Assembly (NCBI GenBank): GCA_029779695.1
Contig: JAKPAB010000207.1
Coordinates: 1 to 35,694, forward strand
DNA: 35,694 nt
Origin: Bacillota bacterium
Lineage (GTDB): Bacteria > Bacillota > Clostridia > Lachnospirales > Lachnospiraceae
Direction of reading: 5' to 3'
Of the stretch, positions 1 through 7,118 are shown piece after piece. Each line of letters opens with the position of its first letter. Within the stretch, counting starts at the first letter, position 1. The notes under the pieces were generated by a model. The model did no database searches. It was not told the origin of the DNA and was given only the letters and a program-made list of their open reading frames with translations. Made by a program: the position numbers and the translations under genes.

Positions 1-1
1 A

Positions 2-295
2 TATTCCAATATATCACGTCTACTGACTGGATATTACGAGAATGTCAAGCTTGATAAGTCCATTCTATGGAACAGTGATACTTTGGCAGGAATGAAGATT
101 CTTAAGGAGCTTAACTTTCTGCTAAGGGATATGAAGCTTACCATTATACAAGAGGGAGTAGAGACCGAGGAACAGTTGAATCTGGTAAAATCCCTTGGAA
201 CACCTCTGGTTCAGGGATTTTATTATTCCAAGCCTATTCCGAAAAATGATTTCATGGAATTTTTGAGAGAATTCAATGGTAAAACCGGTTCTTAA
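2..295 (+). CDS. EAL-domain protein, C-terminal fragment (c-di-GMP phosphodiesterase-like)
   Basis: The reading frame is open from the first bases of the window, so this is the 3' end of a gene that starts upstream. The last 97 or so codons hold late EAL-domain signatures: VKLDKSIL, then QEGVETEEQLNLVKSLG (the EGVET motif), and QGFYYSKPIP at the end. These are conserved in active c-di-GMP phosphodiesterases, where the EGVET Glu and the LDKS Lys sit at the active site. The N-terminal part, including the EAL signature and any GGDEF or sensor domain, lies outside the window, so activity cannot be judged. The gene converges on the dha operon and ends just before a long hairpin at 350-412. Confidence 0.88.
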   Translation, partial: YSNISRLLTGYYENVKLDKSILWNSDTLAGMKILKELNFLLRDMKLTIIQEGVETEEQLNLVKSLGTPLVQGFYYSKPIPKNDFMEFLREFNGKTGS

Positions 296-349
296 AAAAT
301 AAAGTAGATAATGAATTAGAAAATATATAAAACAAAGCATCACAAAATA

Positions 350-412
350 AAGACCGTTGGTTTAATATTTATATCCTTTAATCATTGAAGATATAAATGA
401 TCCAACGGTCTT
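350..412. terminator. Bidirectional terminator between EAL gene and dhaM
   Basis: Perfect 11-bp outer arms (AAGACCGTTGG at 350-360, CCAACGGTCTT at 402-412) plus inner arms ATTTATATC/GATATAAAT (367-375, 390-398) form one long hairpin. A T-rich tract follows on the plus strand and an A-rich tract precedes it. It lies between two converging genes, which fits a shared terminator. Confidence 0.75.
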
Positions 413-459
413 ATTATGACTATTTTTATTTTTGTCTTTGAATATCAGTAAAATATCGT

Positions 460-840
460 TTAGAACTTACTGACTTCTCGAACTTCCTCTGCGGCCTGCT
501 TTACGGTTAACAGATCGGAACCACCTTCTGCCTCGACAGTAGCGGCAACAGCACCTTCAACCATAGGACAATCAGCCATCATGACTGTATCAGAATCGAA
601 TTCATCCAGAACCATCTCAGCTGTCATAACGGAACTTCCCAGATCCATGATTATCAGTACACCCTCAGGTGACATAACTGATGAAACAGCTTCTTTGATC
701 TTATCGTAATCGGTTCCATATCCTCCGTCACTTGTTCCGCCGGCAGTAGCAATAGGACATTCTTTTGCCATAAGTCGACAGAAATCCAATACTCCGCTTA
801 CGAGCTTCTCACTGTGGGATACAAGAACTATTCCTACCAT
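460..840 (-). CDS. dhaM: DhaM, PTS-dependent dihydroxyacetone kinase phosphoryl donor (EIIA-type)
   Basis: The 126-aa protein is the phosphotransferase subunit that passes phosphate from the PTS (HPr) to the DhaL-bound nucleotide. It starts MVGIVLVSHSEKLVSGV, with His9 in the VSHS motif that is the phosphorylated residue in this family, and then has GGTSDGGYGTDY, a conserved loop of EIIA-man-like DhaM domains. The length matches a stand-alone EIIA domain; the HPr and EI-like extensions seen in enterobacterial DhaM are absent, as is usual in Firmicutes. It is the last gene of dhaK-dhaL-dhaM, 14 nt after dhaL, with a strong ribosome site (AAGGAGG) upstream of ATG. Together the three genes convert dihydroxyacetone to dihydroxyacetone phosphate in the cytoplasm. 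Confidence 0.93.
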   Translation of the reverse strand: MVGIVLVSHSEKLVSGVLDFCRLMAKECPIATAGGTSDGGYGTDYDKIKEAVSSVMSPEGVLIIMDLGSSVMTAEMVLDEFDSDTVMMADCPMVEGAVAATVEAEGGSDLLTVKQAAEEVREVSKF

Positions 841-854
841 CAGATATGACCTCC

Positions 855-1478
855 TTAATAAGACTCCGAGATTGCTCGAAGAATTACGGTAAACGATGTG
901 GCACCAGGGTCCTGATGCCCGATAGATCTCTCACCTAAATAGCTGGCACGACCCTTTGTAGCAATAATCGTTTTGGTATATTCGACACCATTTTCAGCAG
1001 CTTCAACACCTTTTTTCAGCATGGACGGAGTATCATCTCCAGCAGTACAGGATGCTTTCATAGCTTCAAACGCAGGAATCATAGCATCCAACATTGTTTT
1101 CTCACCTTTTACAGCTTTGCCACGTAGTTGGACTCCGCCGATCCCGGCTTCCATAATTGAGACAAAATCTTCCTGATCGATCTCATTCTTGTCGGCAACA
1201 ACGGCACCGGCCTTCATAAAAGCAGTTCCGTATAAAGGCCCTGCAGAGCCACCTACGGTGGAAACCAAGTCCATACCTACTCTCTTTAGTATCGAACCTA
1301 TGTCCTTACCGGACAGCGATGGAATGTCGGTTGCAACTTTTTGAAATCCCTTATCCATATTGATGCCATGATCATTATCACCGATAGCTGCATCCAAGTC
1401 TGTGAGGAATTGCTCATTTTCGTGAATGGCATCGGCTATTTTTTGCAGTATATTCAATACTTTATCTGAATCAGTCAT
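855..1478 (-). CDS. dhaL: DhaL, ADP-binding subunit of dihydroxyacetone kinase
   Basis: At 207 aa this is the normal size for DhaL, which holds a tightly bound ADP/ATP and transfers its gamma phosphate to the dihydroxyacetone held by DhaK. The Mg-nucleotide site is visible as LDAAIGDNDHGINM, with Asp29, Asp34 and Asp36 corresponding to the three Asp ligands known in the family. Further matches are the glycine-rich STVGGSAGPLYGTAF stretch and the C-terminal SIGHQDPGATS motif, both typical of DhaL. The start ATG is preceded by AAGGAG. The gene lies 9 nt downstream of dhaK and 14 nt upstream of dhaM, so the three are almost surely one transcript. No key residue appears to be missing. Confidence 0.94.
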   Translation of the reverse strand: MTDSDKVLNILQKIADAIHENEQFLTDLDAAIGDNDHGINMDKGFQKVATDIPSLSGKDIGSILKRVGMDLVSTVGGSAGPLYGTAFMKAGAVVADKNEIDQEDFVSIMEAGIGGVQLRGKAVKGEKTMLDAMIPAFEAMKASCTAGDDTPSMLKKGVEAAENGVEYTKTIIATKGRASYLGERSIGHQDPGATSFTVILRAISESY

Positions 1479-1487
1479 TTAGTCTCC

Positions 1488-2480
1488 TTATAATTGTTTA
1501 AATGCCGGGGTGTCAGCCTGAGCATCGAGAAGTTCTTTTGTTTCATTATCAAGCTTTAATAGAGTGATTGAGAAACCTTCCATCTCAAGAGAAGTCATGA
1601 ATTCGCCTACATAGGTCTTGTACACATTGATACCTTTATTTTTAAGAACATCTGATACATGATTATTGACGATATAGAGTTCCATAAGAGGAGTAGCGCC
1701 ACATCCATTTATCATAACGGCTACGTCGCTTCCCTTGTAATCAAGGTCTGAGAGGATTTTCTCTAAGAGCTCATCAACAATAGCATCAGCATTTTTCATT
1801 GTATCTTTACGAACACCGGGCTCTCCATGGATACCAATACCGATCTCCATTTCATCCGCACCTATTTCAAAACCTGGTTTGCCGGCAGCTGGCACAGTAC
1901 AAGGACTGATAGCCATACTCATGGAACGAACGTTGGCGATGACTTTTTCAGCAACGGCTTTGACATCCTGGAGGCTTCCGCCTGCTTCAGCCTTGGCTCC
2001 GGCGATCTTATGTACAAAAACTGTTCCTGCGATTCCACGGCGACCTACAGTATATAGGGAACCATCAACAGCAACATCATCGTTGACTACGACTTCCTCG
2101 ACTTCGATTCCTTCATCTCTGGCCATATCAGCTGCCATTTCAAAGTTCATTACATCTCCTGTGTAGTTTTTGACTACCATGAGAACGCCCTTGTCGGTAG
2201 CAATGTCCTTGATCCCGGCATAGACTTGATCAGGAGTAGGAGAAGTGAAAACAGCCCCGGGAACAGCAGCATCCAGCATTCCATACCCTACATATCCGGC
2301 ATGAGCAGGCTCGTGTCCGGAACCTCCTCCGCTTATAAGAGCTACCTTACCTGTTTTTTTCTGGGCTCTTGCCAGTACATCAGAGTCCGTAACCCTTCTC
2401 AGATATTGAGGATGAGCCTTTACAAGGCCCTGGATCATTTCCTGCTCGACCTGACTGACATCATTGATAATTTTCTTCAT
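1488..2480 (-). CDS. dhaK: DhaK, dihydroxyacetone-binding subunit of dihydroxyacetone kinase
   Basis: This 330-aa subunit binds dihydroxyacetone as a hemiaminal on a histidine. GIGIHGEPGVRK places that residue at His218, the same number as in the E. coli enzyme. His56 in GGGSGHEPAH and Asp109 in NYTGD match the other catalytic residues. The length is normal for the PTS-type DhaK. The ATG is chosen because AAGGAGG lies 8 nt upstream. This is the first gene of the operon; a good promoter lies at 2555-2583 and a palindrome lies immediately upstream of its -35 box. A DhaR or DhaQ/DhaS activator gene is not present in the window, so the regulator must lie elsewhere. Confidence 0.95.
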   Translation of the reverse strand: MKKIINDVSQVEQEMIQGLVKAHPQYLRRVTDSDVLARAQKKTGKVALISGGGSGHEPAHAGYVGYGMLDAAVPGAVFTSPTPDQVYAGIKDIATDKGVLMVVKNYTGDVMNFEMAADMARDEGIEVEEVVVNDDVAVDGSLYTVGRRGIAGTVFVHKIAGAKAEAGGSLQDVKAVAEKVIANVRSMSMAISPCTVPAAGKPGFEIGADEMEIGIGIHGEPGVRKDTMKNADAIVDELLEKILSDLDYKGSDVAVMINGCGATPLMELYIVNNHVSDVLKNKGINVYKTYVGEFMTSLEMEGFSITLLKLDNETKELLDAQADTPAFKQL

Positions 2481-2554
2481 ATTACAGTTCCTCCTTATAT
2501 ATTTCTCCCCTGAAATTGTAAAAAGTGCCCCAGGCTGCTTTGCAACCTTTTTTA

Positions 2555-2583
2555 ATTATACATTTCATATTGTGCATATTCAA
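2555..2583 (-). promoter_or_regulatory. Promoter of the dhaKLM operon
   Basis: Read on the minus strand, TTGAAT (complement of 2578-2583) is followed after exactly 17 bp by TATAAT (complement of 2555-2560). The -10 is a perfect consensus. The predicted transcript leaves about 65 nt of leader before the dhaK start. Confidence 0.7.
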
Positions 2584-2602
2584 TATTTTGTAAGCAAAAT
2601 AT
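2583..2602. promoter_or_regulatory. Palindrome abutting the dhaK -35 box, candidate operator
   Basis: ATATTTTG-TAAG-CAAAATAT is a perfect 8-bp inverted repeat with a 4-bp centre, directly upstream of and touching the dhaK -35 element. That is where an activator, or a repressor overlapping the -35, would bind. The cognate regulator is unknown. Confidence 0.4.
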
Positions 2603-2668
2603 CTAAAAGTATATGTGCAAATTGTATAAAAATCTCAAAATATTCTGTCTTAAGAGAAAATGTCAGAG

Positions 2669-2697
2669 TTGACAAGAAATTTGATTAGGAGTAATCT
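2669..2697 (+). promoter_or_regulatory. Promoter of the degV-family gene
   Basis: TTGACA (2669-2674), a perfect -35, is followed after 17 bp by TAATCT (2692-2697), a near-consensus -10. A transcript from here would have a leader of about 95 nt. Confidence 0.6.
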
Positions 2698-2751
2698 GTC
2701 GAGCAGGATTAGGAAAAAGAAGCGTTTCTACTAAACATTGATATTGCTGGA

Positions 2752-2795
2752 GAGAGAAACTAAAGCATGGTTTTGAGTTTCCTCTCATAGGAGAG
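2752..2795 (+). promoter_or_regulatory. Competing leader hairpins over the degV ribosome site
   Basis: GAGAGAAACT (2752-2761) can pair with AGTTTCCTCTC (2776-2786, one bulge). The CTCTC part of the second arm (2782-2786) can instead pair with GAGAG at 2791-2795, which contains the ribosome site just before the ATG at 2800. The two pairings exclude each other. Whether this is used for control is inference. Confidence 0.35.
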
Positions 2796-2799
2796 TAAT

Positions 2800-3669
2800 A
2801 TGTCAGTACAGATAATAATTGATTCAGCAAGTGATATTTCTGAAAAGAGAGCCAAGGAAAATGGGATCGTTGTTCTACCGGTTCCTGTTCAAATAGATGG
2901 TAAGGAATACTTGTCTGGTGTAGACCTTAGCCCGGAGAGATTCTTTGAATTACTTAAAACCAGTGAGAATCTGCCTAAAACTAGTCAGATACCTCCGATA
3001 ATGTTTGAGGATGCATTTAATGATGCCTGTGAAAAAGGCGATGATGTTGTCTGCATAACGATGTCATCGGCACTTTCAGGAACATATAATAATGCAGTTC
3101 TTGCGGCAGATTCTGTAAGGGATGATTACCCGGATAGGGAAATTTTTGTTATAGATTCACTTCAGGCTAGTGTAGGAATTATCATTCAAGCACTCTATGC
3201 TGCGGAACTTGTCAGATTCGGAAATAGCGCAGCACAAATAACAGAAGCCGTTATTAAGATGCAAAATAGGGTTCGTATAATGGCACTCCTAGATACTCTC
3301 GAGTATGTTAAAAAGGGCGGAAGAATATCAGGGGCAGCAGCTGCTATAGGAGGATTATTAAGTATCAAGCCTGTAGTCAGCATAGATGAGTATGGAAAAT
3401 TAATGGTCATAGGTAAAGCAAGAGGTTCAGCCAATGGCCATAACCTTCTGAAGATGAACGTCAAGCTAGACGGAGGCATAGACTTTAATTATCCAATCTG
3501 CCTTGCTTATTCAGGAGATTCTGATGATGTTCTGCAGAAATACATTATGGACAGTAAGGAATTATATGAGAATAAAATAGATGATATTCCAACTGAGATG
3601 ATAGGACCTGCAATTGGTACTTATTCCGGCCTAGGAGCCATTGTTCTTGCTTATTATAAGAATGAATAA
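2800..3669 (+). CDS. DegV family fatty-acid-binding protein
   Basis: The 289-aa protein belongs to the DegV (FakB-like) family, which binds a fatty acid and, with FakA kinase, presents it for phosphorylation. Family marks in order are IIDSASDIS at the N-terminus, LPKTSQIPP near residue 66, ITMSSALSGTYNNA near residue 90, FVIDSLQASVG, and LEYVKKGGRISGAAA near residue 170. The length is typical. The start at 2800 is supported by AGGAGAG just upstream. No fakA is in the window; this is usual, since most Firmicutes carry several degV genes scattered around the chromosome. The actual ligand cannot be told from sequence. Confidence 0.9.
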   Translation: MSVQIIIDSASDISEKRAKENGIVVLPVPVQIDGKEYLSGVDLSPERFFELLKTSENLPKTSQIPPIMFEDAFNDACEKGDDVVCITMSSALSGTYNNAVLAADSVRDDYPDREIFVIDSLQASVGIIIQALYAAELVRFGNSAAQITEAVIKMQNRVRIMALLDTLEYVKKGGRISGAAAAIGGLLSIKPVVSIDEYGKLMVIGKARGSANGHNLLKMNVKLDGGIDFNYPICLAYSGDSDDVLQKYIMDSKELYENKIDDIPTEMIGPAIGTYSGLGAIVLAYYKNE

Positions 3670-3729
3670 TTAATAGATATTTCCTATCATTTTATTATAT
3701 AGAATTACTATAGATAGGACTGGAATATA

Positions 3730-3763
3730 CCATAGACGTTTTATTTCATAAAACTGTCTATGG
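3730..3763. terminator. Hairpin between convergent degV and csoR-like genes
   Basis: Arms CCATAGACGTTTTAT and ATAAAAC(T)GTCTATGG pair over about 15 bp with a 3-nt loop and one bulge. The hairpin overlaps the last codons of the minus-strand repressor gene. Neither side has a strong U tract, so termination is likely but not certain. Confidence 0.4.
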
Positions 3764-4178
3764 CTTTGTAGAGCTCATCGAGTTCTTCCTGGTCACCACT
3801 TTTCACCGCATCAACGATGCAATGACTGATGTGATCCTTGAGGATTATCTTGCCGGTATTATTAAGGGCAGACTGAACCGCAGCCAATTGAATCAGCACT
3901 TCGCTACAATCACGTCCATCCTCTACCATTCTTTTTACAGATTCCAAGTGTCCCAAAGCTCTTGATAATCTGTTCAAAACAGCCTTGGTCTGTTTATGGG
4001 AGTGTACATGTACATGCCCTTCATGATCATGCTCATGATGCAGACAATCATCATCACCATCTTCTATATAATGAATCTGTCCGTTCTCATCATGAAAATG
4101 CGGCTTTTCCTCCTCAGTATGATGTATGTGGATATCTGATGTCGTATCTAGATCTGTTACATTGTTATTATCTTCCAT
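3741..4178 (-). CDS. CsoR/RcnR/InrS-family metal-sensing repressor with His-rich N-terminal extension
   Basis: Residues 66-145 form the all-helical CsoR-family (DUF156) DNA-binding and metal-sensing domain: RLSRALGHLESVKRMVEDGRDC, then IQLAAVQSALNNTGK, then DHISHC. The ligand set Cys91-His116-Cys120 has the 25- and 4-residue spacing of CsoR (Cu) and of InrS (Ni). Residues 17-61 carry 14 histidines plus many acidic residues, an extension most members lack. The gene is divergent from cbiMQO, which makes nickel or cobalt the likely signal. Such repressors leave DNA when metal binds, but a repressor that switches an importer off would need the opposite logic, so its true target is open. The ribosome site is weak. 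Cu sensing cannot be excluded. Confidence 0.85.
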   Translation of the reverse strand: MEDNNNVTDLDTTSDIHIHHTEEEKPHFHDENGQIHYIEDGDDDCLHHEHDHEGHVHVHSHKQTKAVLNRLSRALGHLESVKRMVEDGRDCSEVLIQLAAVQSALNNTGKIILKDHISHCIVDAVKSGDQEELDELYKAIDSFMK

Positions 4179-4252
4179 GGTTTATTCCGTACCCCTATTC
4201 GCTATATTTATATTTATGATTTAAAAATAACACAAAAAAAAAGAAATTTCAT

Positions 4253-4265
4253 CCCCCACCTAGGG
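4253..4265. promoter_or_regulatory. C-tract/G-tract site, candidate operator of the CsoR-like repressor
   Basis: CCCCCACCTAGGG lies in the divergent region between the repressor gene and cbiM, in otherwise very AT-rich DNA, and abuts the candidate cbiM -35. CsoR-family operators are typically built on short runs of G/C. The match is to the general style of these sites, not to a defined consensus. Confidence 0.35.
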
Positions 4266-4294
4266 TTGTATGGGAACTTTTACTCATATAGAAT
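4266..4294 (+). promoter_or_regulatory. Candidate promoter of cbiMQO
   Basis: TTGTAT (4266-4271), a 17-bp spacer, then TAGAAT (4289-4294). It would leave a leader of about 110 nt containing an imperfect inverted repeat (about 4314-4347). No cobalamin riboswitch features are visible in that leader. Confidence 0.4.
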
Positions 4295-4412
4295 TACCTC
4301 TGGATGATTTTATCATGTATACATCTAGATAAAATAGATACATGTAGGCAAAACTGGAAAATATGAAACCCGCGGAATATTTCCCACATGTTGATAAAAA
4401 GAGGAGAGAGTT

Positions 4413-5444
4413 ATGCATATACCGGAAAATTATCTGAGCCCGGCCACTTGTGCGGTTATGACAGCCGTAATGGTGCCAGTATGGGTTCATGCAGTTAAAA
4501 AAGTTAATACAGAGATTCCTAAGAAGGATGTTCCGATGATAGGAGTAGGAGCTGCATTTTCATTTCTTGGAATGATGTTTAATGTTCCGCTTCCTGGAGG
4601 CACAACAGGACACGCAGTAGGCGGCACACTGATAGCACTTCTACTAGGACCAAATGCAGCATGTCTTGCGGTGACAGTAGCACTCCTGATACAGGCACTT
4701 CTGTTCGGAGACGGAGGAATATTGTCATTTGGGGCAAACTGCTTTAACATGGCATTTGTACTTCCATATTTTGGATATTTCATATATAGGCTGATAGCAG
4801 GAAAGTCTGAGAAAAAATCCAGACAGTTGCTAGGAGCAGCAGTTGGATCATATGCCGGGATCAATCTTGCAGCATTTTGCGCAGCAATAGAGTTCGGTAT
4901 CCAACCATATCTTTTCCATGATGCTGCAGGCAAAGCATTGTACTGCCCTTATACACTGAATGTATCAATACCGGCTATGATGATAGGACATCTTACACTT
5001 TTTGGAATAGCAGAAATTGTATATACTGTTGCCGTATATAGCTATGTCAAGACAATTGCAGTTAATAAAGTATCTGGAAATGCCGGAAAAATGGTCTCAG
5101 AAAATGGGATCGTCGATAATAGTCAAAACATTAAAAAGAAGCCAATATTTATTCTGATGGCAGTTCTTATAGCTTTGGTTCCTATTGGACTCTTGGCACA
5201 GGGAACAGCATGGGGAGAATGGGGCTCCGATGAGATCATGAAGATAACCGGATTATCATATGTCCCGGCAAAGCTGGGCACCGGATGGTCACTATCTTCT
5301 GTTTTCCCTGACTATACAATGGCAGGTATTCCGGATGCAATAGCATATATTATGTCTGCGATCGTAGGTGTAGCCATAATGATAATAGTATTCAAGGTTG
5401 CATCATCATTAATAAAAGGAAAAACGGACTATCAGGTAAAATGA
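4413..5444 (+). CDS. cbiM: CbiM/NikM-type ECF metal transporter substrate-specific subunit, fused to a CbiN/NikN-like domain
   Basis: This 343-aa membrane protein is the metal-binding S component of an energy-coupling factor Ni/Co importer. The N-terminus MHIPENYLSPATC is diagnostic: Met1-His2 of the processed chain chelates the metal, so the ATG at 4413 (with GAGGAGAGAG upstream) is certain. Residues 1-210 hold the CbiM core with the VPLPGGTTGHAVGG loop and several membrane helices. After a polar linker (about 215-240) comes another membrane helix, a periplasmic-type segment (GTAWGEWGSDEI to VFPDYTM) and a final helix, which fit a fused CbiN/NikN-like part; no separate cbiN gene is present. 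The stop overlaps cbiQ by 4 nt. Nickel versus cobalt cannot be resolved. Confidence 0.9.
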   Translation: MHIPENYLSPATCAVMTAVMVPVWVHAVKKVNTEIPKKDVPMIGVGAAFSFLGMMFNVPLPGGTTGHAVGGTLIALLLGPNAACLAVTVALLIQALLFGDGGILSFGANCFNMAFVLPYFGYFIYRLIAGKSEKKSRQLLGAAVGSYAGINLAAFCAAIEFGIQPYLFHDAAGKALYCPYTLNVSIPAMMIGHLTLFGIAEIVYTVAVYSYVKTIAVNKVSGNAGKMVSENGIVDNSQNIKKKPIFILMAVLIALVPIGLLAQGTAWGEWGSDEIMKITGLSYVPAKLGTGWSLSSVFPDYTMAGIPDAIAYIMSAIVGVAIMIIVFKVASSLIKGKTDYQVK

Positions 5445-6250
5445 TAATAAAGGATTCTTACGTCCCGGAGTGGATGTTGCAAGAGGAAAAATATTCTCCT
5501 AAAATGGATCATGATGGATTCATAATCAGATCGCTGATGAAGATAATGTCACTTTTGTCAGAGTTTAGGAGTAATGCAGCACTTAAACAATCATACTTTT
5601 CTACAAGAGCGAAGCTTATAGCTACTATTCTTTTGATAATATTAGAATGTACGTCTACCAATATGTTTTTCGTATATATAATATTTGCAGTTGTGATGGT
5701 GGCGCTGTCTACCCTTAAGGGACAAAGTATCCGTAAGATTATTGGCAGTGCAATGCCGGCGGCAGTTTTTTCCGCCCTTATTGTACTGCCTGCTTTTCTT
5801 ATGGGAAATCATAATTTGATGGTAACTGTAGTGCTTCGAGTATTTATATCAGTGACAATGATCGGAATAATGAGCGTTACATCACCATGGAATGAGGTTA
5901 CAGGCTCTCTCAAAGTGTTTCATCTTCCTGATATTTTTATACTTACCTTTGACCTGACACTTAAATTTATAATGATACTGGGTGATATATGCACGAATAT
6001 GATGACTGCCATCAGGCTTCGTTCGGTGGGCAAAAATAATCGAAAGGAAAGTGCATTGTCAGGAGTAATGGGAACCACATTTCTAAAATCGCATCAGATG
6101 TCGGAAGAATTGTACGGGGCAATGATATGCAGAGGGTTTGATGGAAAATACAATAGGCGAAGTACAAGATTTAATAAACATGACATAATTATTTTGATAG
6201 TAATGATTATTTTAGTTTTACTTTTTATATTTTTAAATTTTATGCAGTAA
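5441..6250 (+). CDS. cbiQ: CbiQ-type ECF transporter transmembrane (T) subunit
   Basis: The 269-aa protein couples the ATPase to the S component. It starts at an ATG overlapping the cbiM stop (ATGA). Several hydrophobic helices lie between residues 60 and 150 and one near the C-terminus. The family coupling region is visible around residues 185-230: IRLRSVGKNN and later MICRGFDGKYN, matching the two Ala/Ser-Arg-Gly-type coupling motifs of CbiQ/EcfT proteins. Position between cbiM and cbiO supports the call. The gap of 54 nt to cbiO contains that gene's own ribosome site. Confidence 0.88.
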   Translation: MIIKDSYVPEWMLQEEKYSPKMDHDGFIIRSLMKIMSLLSEFRSNAALKQSYFSTRAKLIATILLIILECTSTNMFFVYIIFAVVMVALSTLKGQSIRKIIGSAMPAAVFSALIVLPAFLMGNHNLMVTVVLRVFISVTMIGIMSVTSPWNEVTGSLKVFHLPDIFILTFDLTLKFIMILGDICTNMMTAIRLRSVGKNNRKESALSGVMGTTFLKSHQMSEELYGAMICRGFDGKYNRRSTRFNKHDIIILIVMIILVLLFIFLNFMQ

Positions 6251-6304
6251 GCATTAAAAGTGTTTTTGAACTTAACCTCATATGGTTAAAAACCGGGAGA
6301 TAAT

Positions 6305-6970
6305 ATGATTGATTGTAATGATATATGTTATGCATATGAGGGGGTGCCAGCTCTTCGACATGTTAGTTTTAATATTGAGGAAAAAGAATGTGTGGTTTTT
6401 AGAGGACCAAACGGATGTGGTAAATCTACATTGTTTAAGCTTCTAAATGGACTTATTTTTCCGGAAGTTGGAACATACACTTTTCAAGGAGAGCTTATAA
6501 CAGAGAAAACTATGTCAGATCAACTCTTTGCCAAGAGATTCCATCAGACTGTAGGATATATTTTTCAAAATTCTGATATGCAGCTATTTTGTTCTACGGT
6601 AATTGAAGAATTGGAGTTTGGACCGAGGCAGATGGGACTGACTGATGAAGAGATCGATAAGAGAAGCAAGGATGTAGTTGAAATGCTTGGTATCGAGAAT
6701 CTACTAGGCAGAGCACCATATCATCTAAGCGGTGGAGAGAAAAAGAAGGTAGCAATCGGATGCATCCTGACTATGAATCCCAAGGTACTTATTCTAGATG
6801 AACCATTGGCAGGGCTAGATGACAGGTCAAAAAAATGGTTGTCTGAGTTTTTGCTGTTATTTAAGAAAACAGATAAGACTATATTAATCGCTACACATGA
6901 TCGAGAGTTAACAGAACTTTTGGCAGATAGAGTTATAGAAATCGACGAAAATCATTTAGTCAAATCATAA
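6305..6970 (+). CDS. cbiO: CbiO-type ECF transporter ATPase
   Basis: The 221-aa ABC ATPase powers the Ni/Co importer. All motifs are present in order: Walker A GPNGCGKST (about residues 35-43), Q-loop in YIFQNSDMQLFCSTV, signature LSGGEKKKVAIG, Walker B VLILDEP with catalytic Glu, and the switch His in IATHDRE. At 221 aa it is on the short side because the C-terminal regulatory extension seen in some EcfA proteins is missing. There is one ATPase gene only, so the transporter probably uses a homodimer. No obvious terminator follows before the regulator at 7119. Confidence 0.92.
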   Translation: MIDCNDICYAYEGVPALRHVSFNIEEKECVVFRGPNGCGKSTLFKLLNGLIFPEVGTYTFQGELITEKTMSDQLFAKRFHQTVGYIFQNSDMQLFCSTVIEELEFGPRQMGLTDEEIDKRSKDVVEMLGIENLLGRAPYHLSGGEKKKVAIGCILTMNPKVLILDEPLAGLDDRSKKWLSEFLLLFKKTDKTILIATHDRELTELLADRVIEIDENHLVKS

Positions 6971-6983
6971 TATATCAACTAAG

Positions 6984-7013
6984 TTAAACACAATTCGCTT
7001 TTATAGATACAAT
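6984..7013 (+). promoter_or_regulatory. Weak candidate promoter of the BTAD regulator
   Basis: TTAAAC (6984-6989), an 18-bp spacer, then TACAAT (7008-7013). It would give a leader of about 100 nt ending at the ribosome site GGGAGG (7107-7112). Confidence 0.3.
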
Positions 7014-7118
7014 ATTCAAAATCAATAGCAAACTTCATTGCATTTTTTGAAACTTCCATATATAATTTTGGTGTTAAGGGGATACTGCAATTTTACTGGA
7101 TATGCAGGGAGGTGCGCT

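Larger units (their letters stand above)
2481..2799. other. Intergenic region between divergent dhaK and degV
   Basis: These 319 bp hold the dhaK promoter and palindrome on the left, and on the right a plus-strand promoter at 2669-2697 and a leader with competing hairpins at 2752-2795. No convincing small gene is seen. Confidence 0.7.

Noticed and set aside
1827-2513. Several plus-strand frames across dhaK
   Set aside because: All are antisense to dhaK, which has complete active-site motifs, and none has a ribosome site with a conserved protein.
4219-4412. Cobalamin or NiCo riboswitch in front of cbiM
   Set aside because: No B12-box-like sequence or the multi-helix G-rich core of a NiCo riboswitch is visible; the region is AT-rich with only one imperfect inverted repeat.
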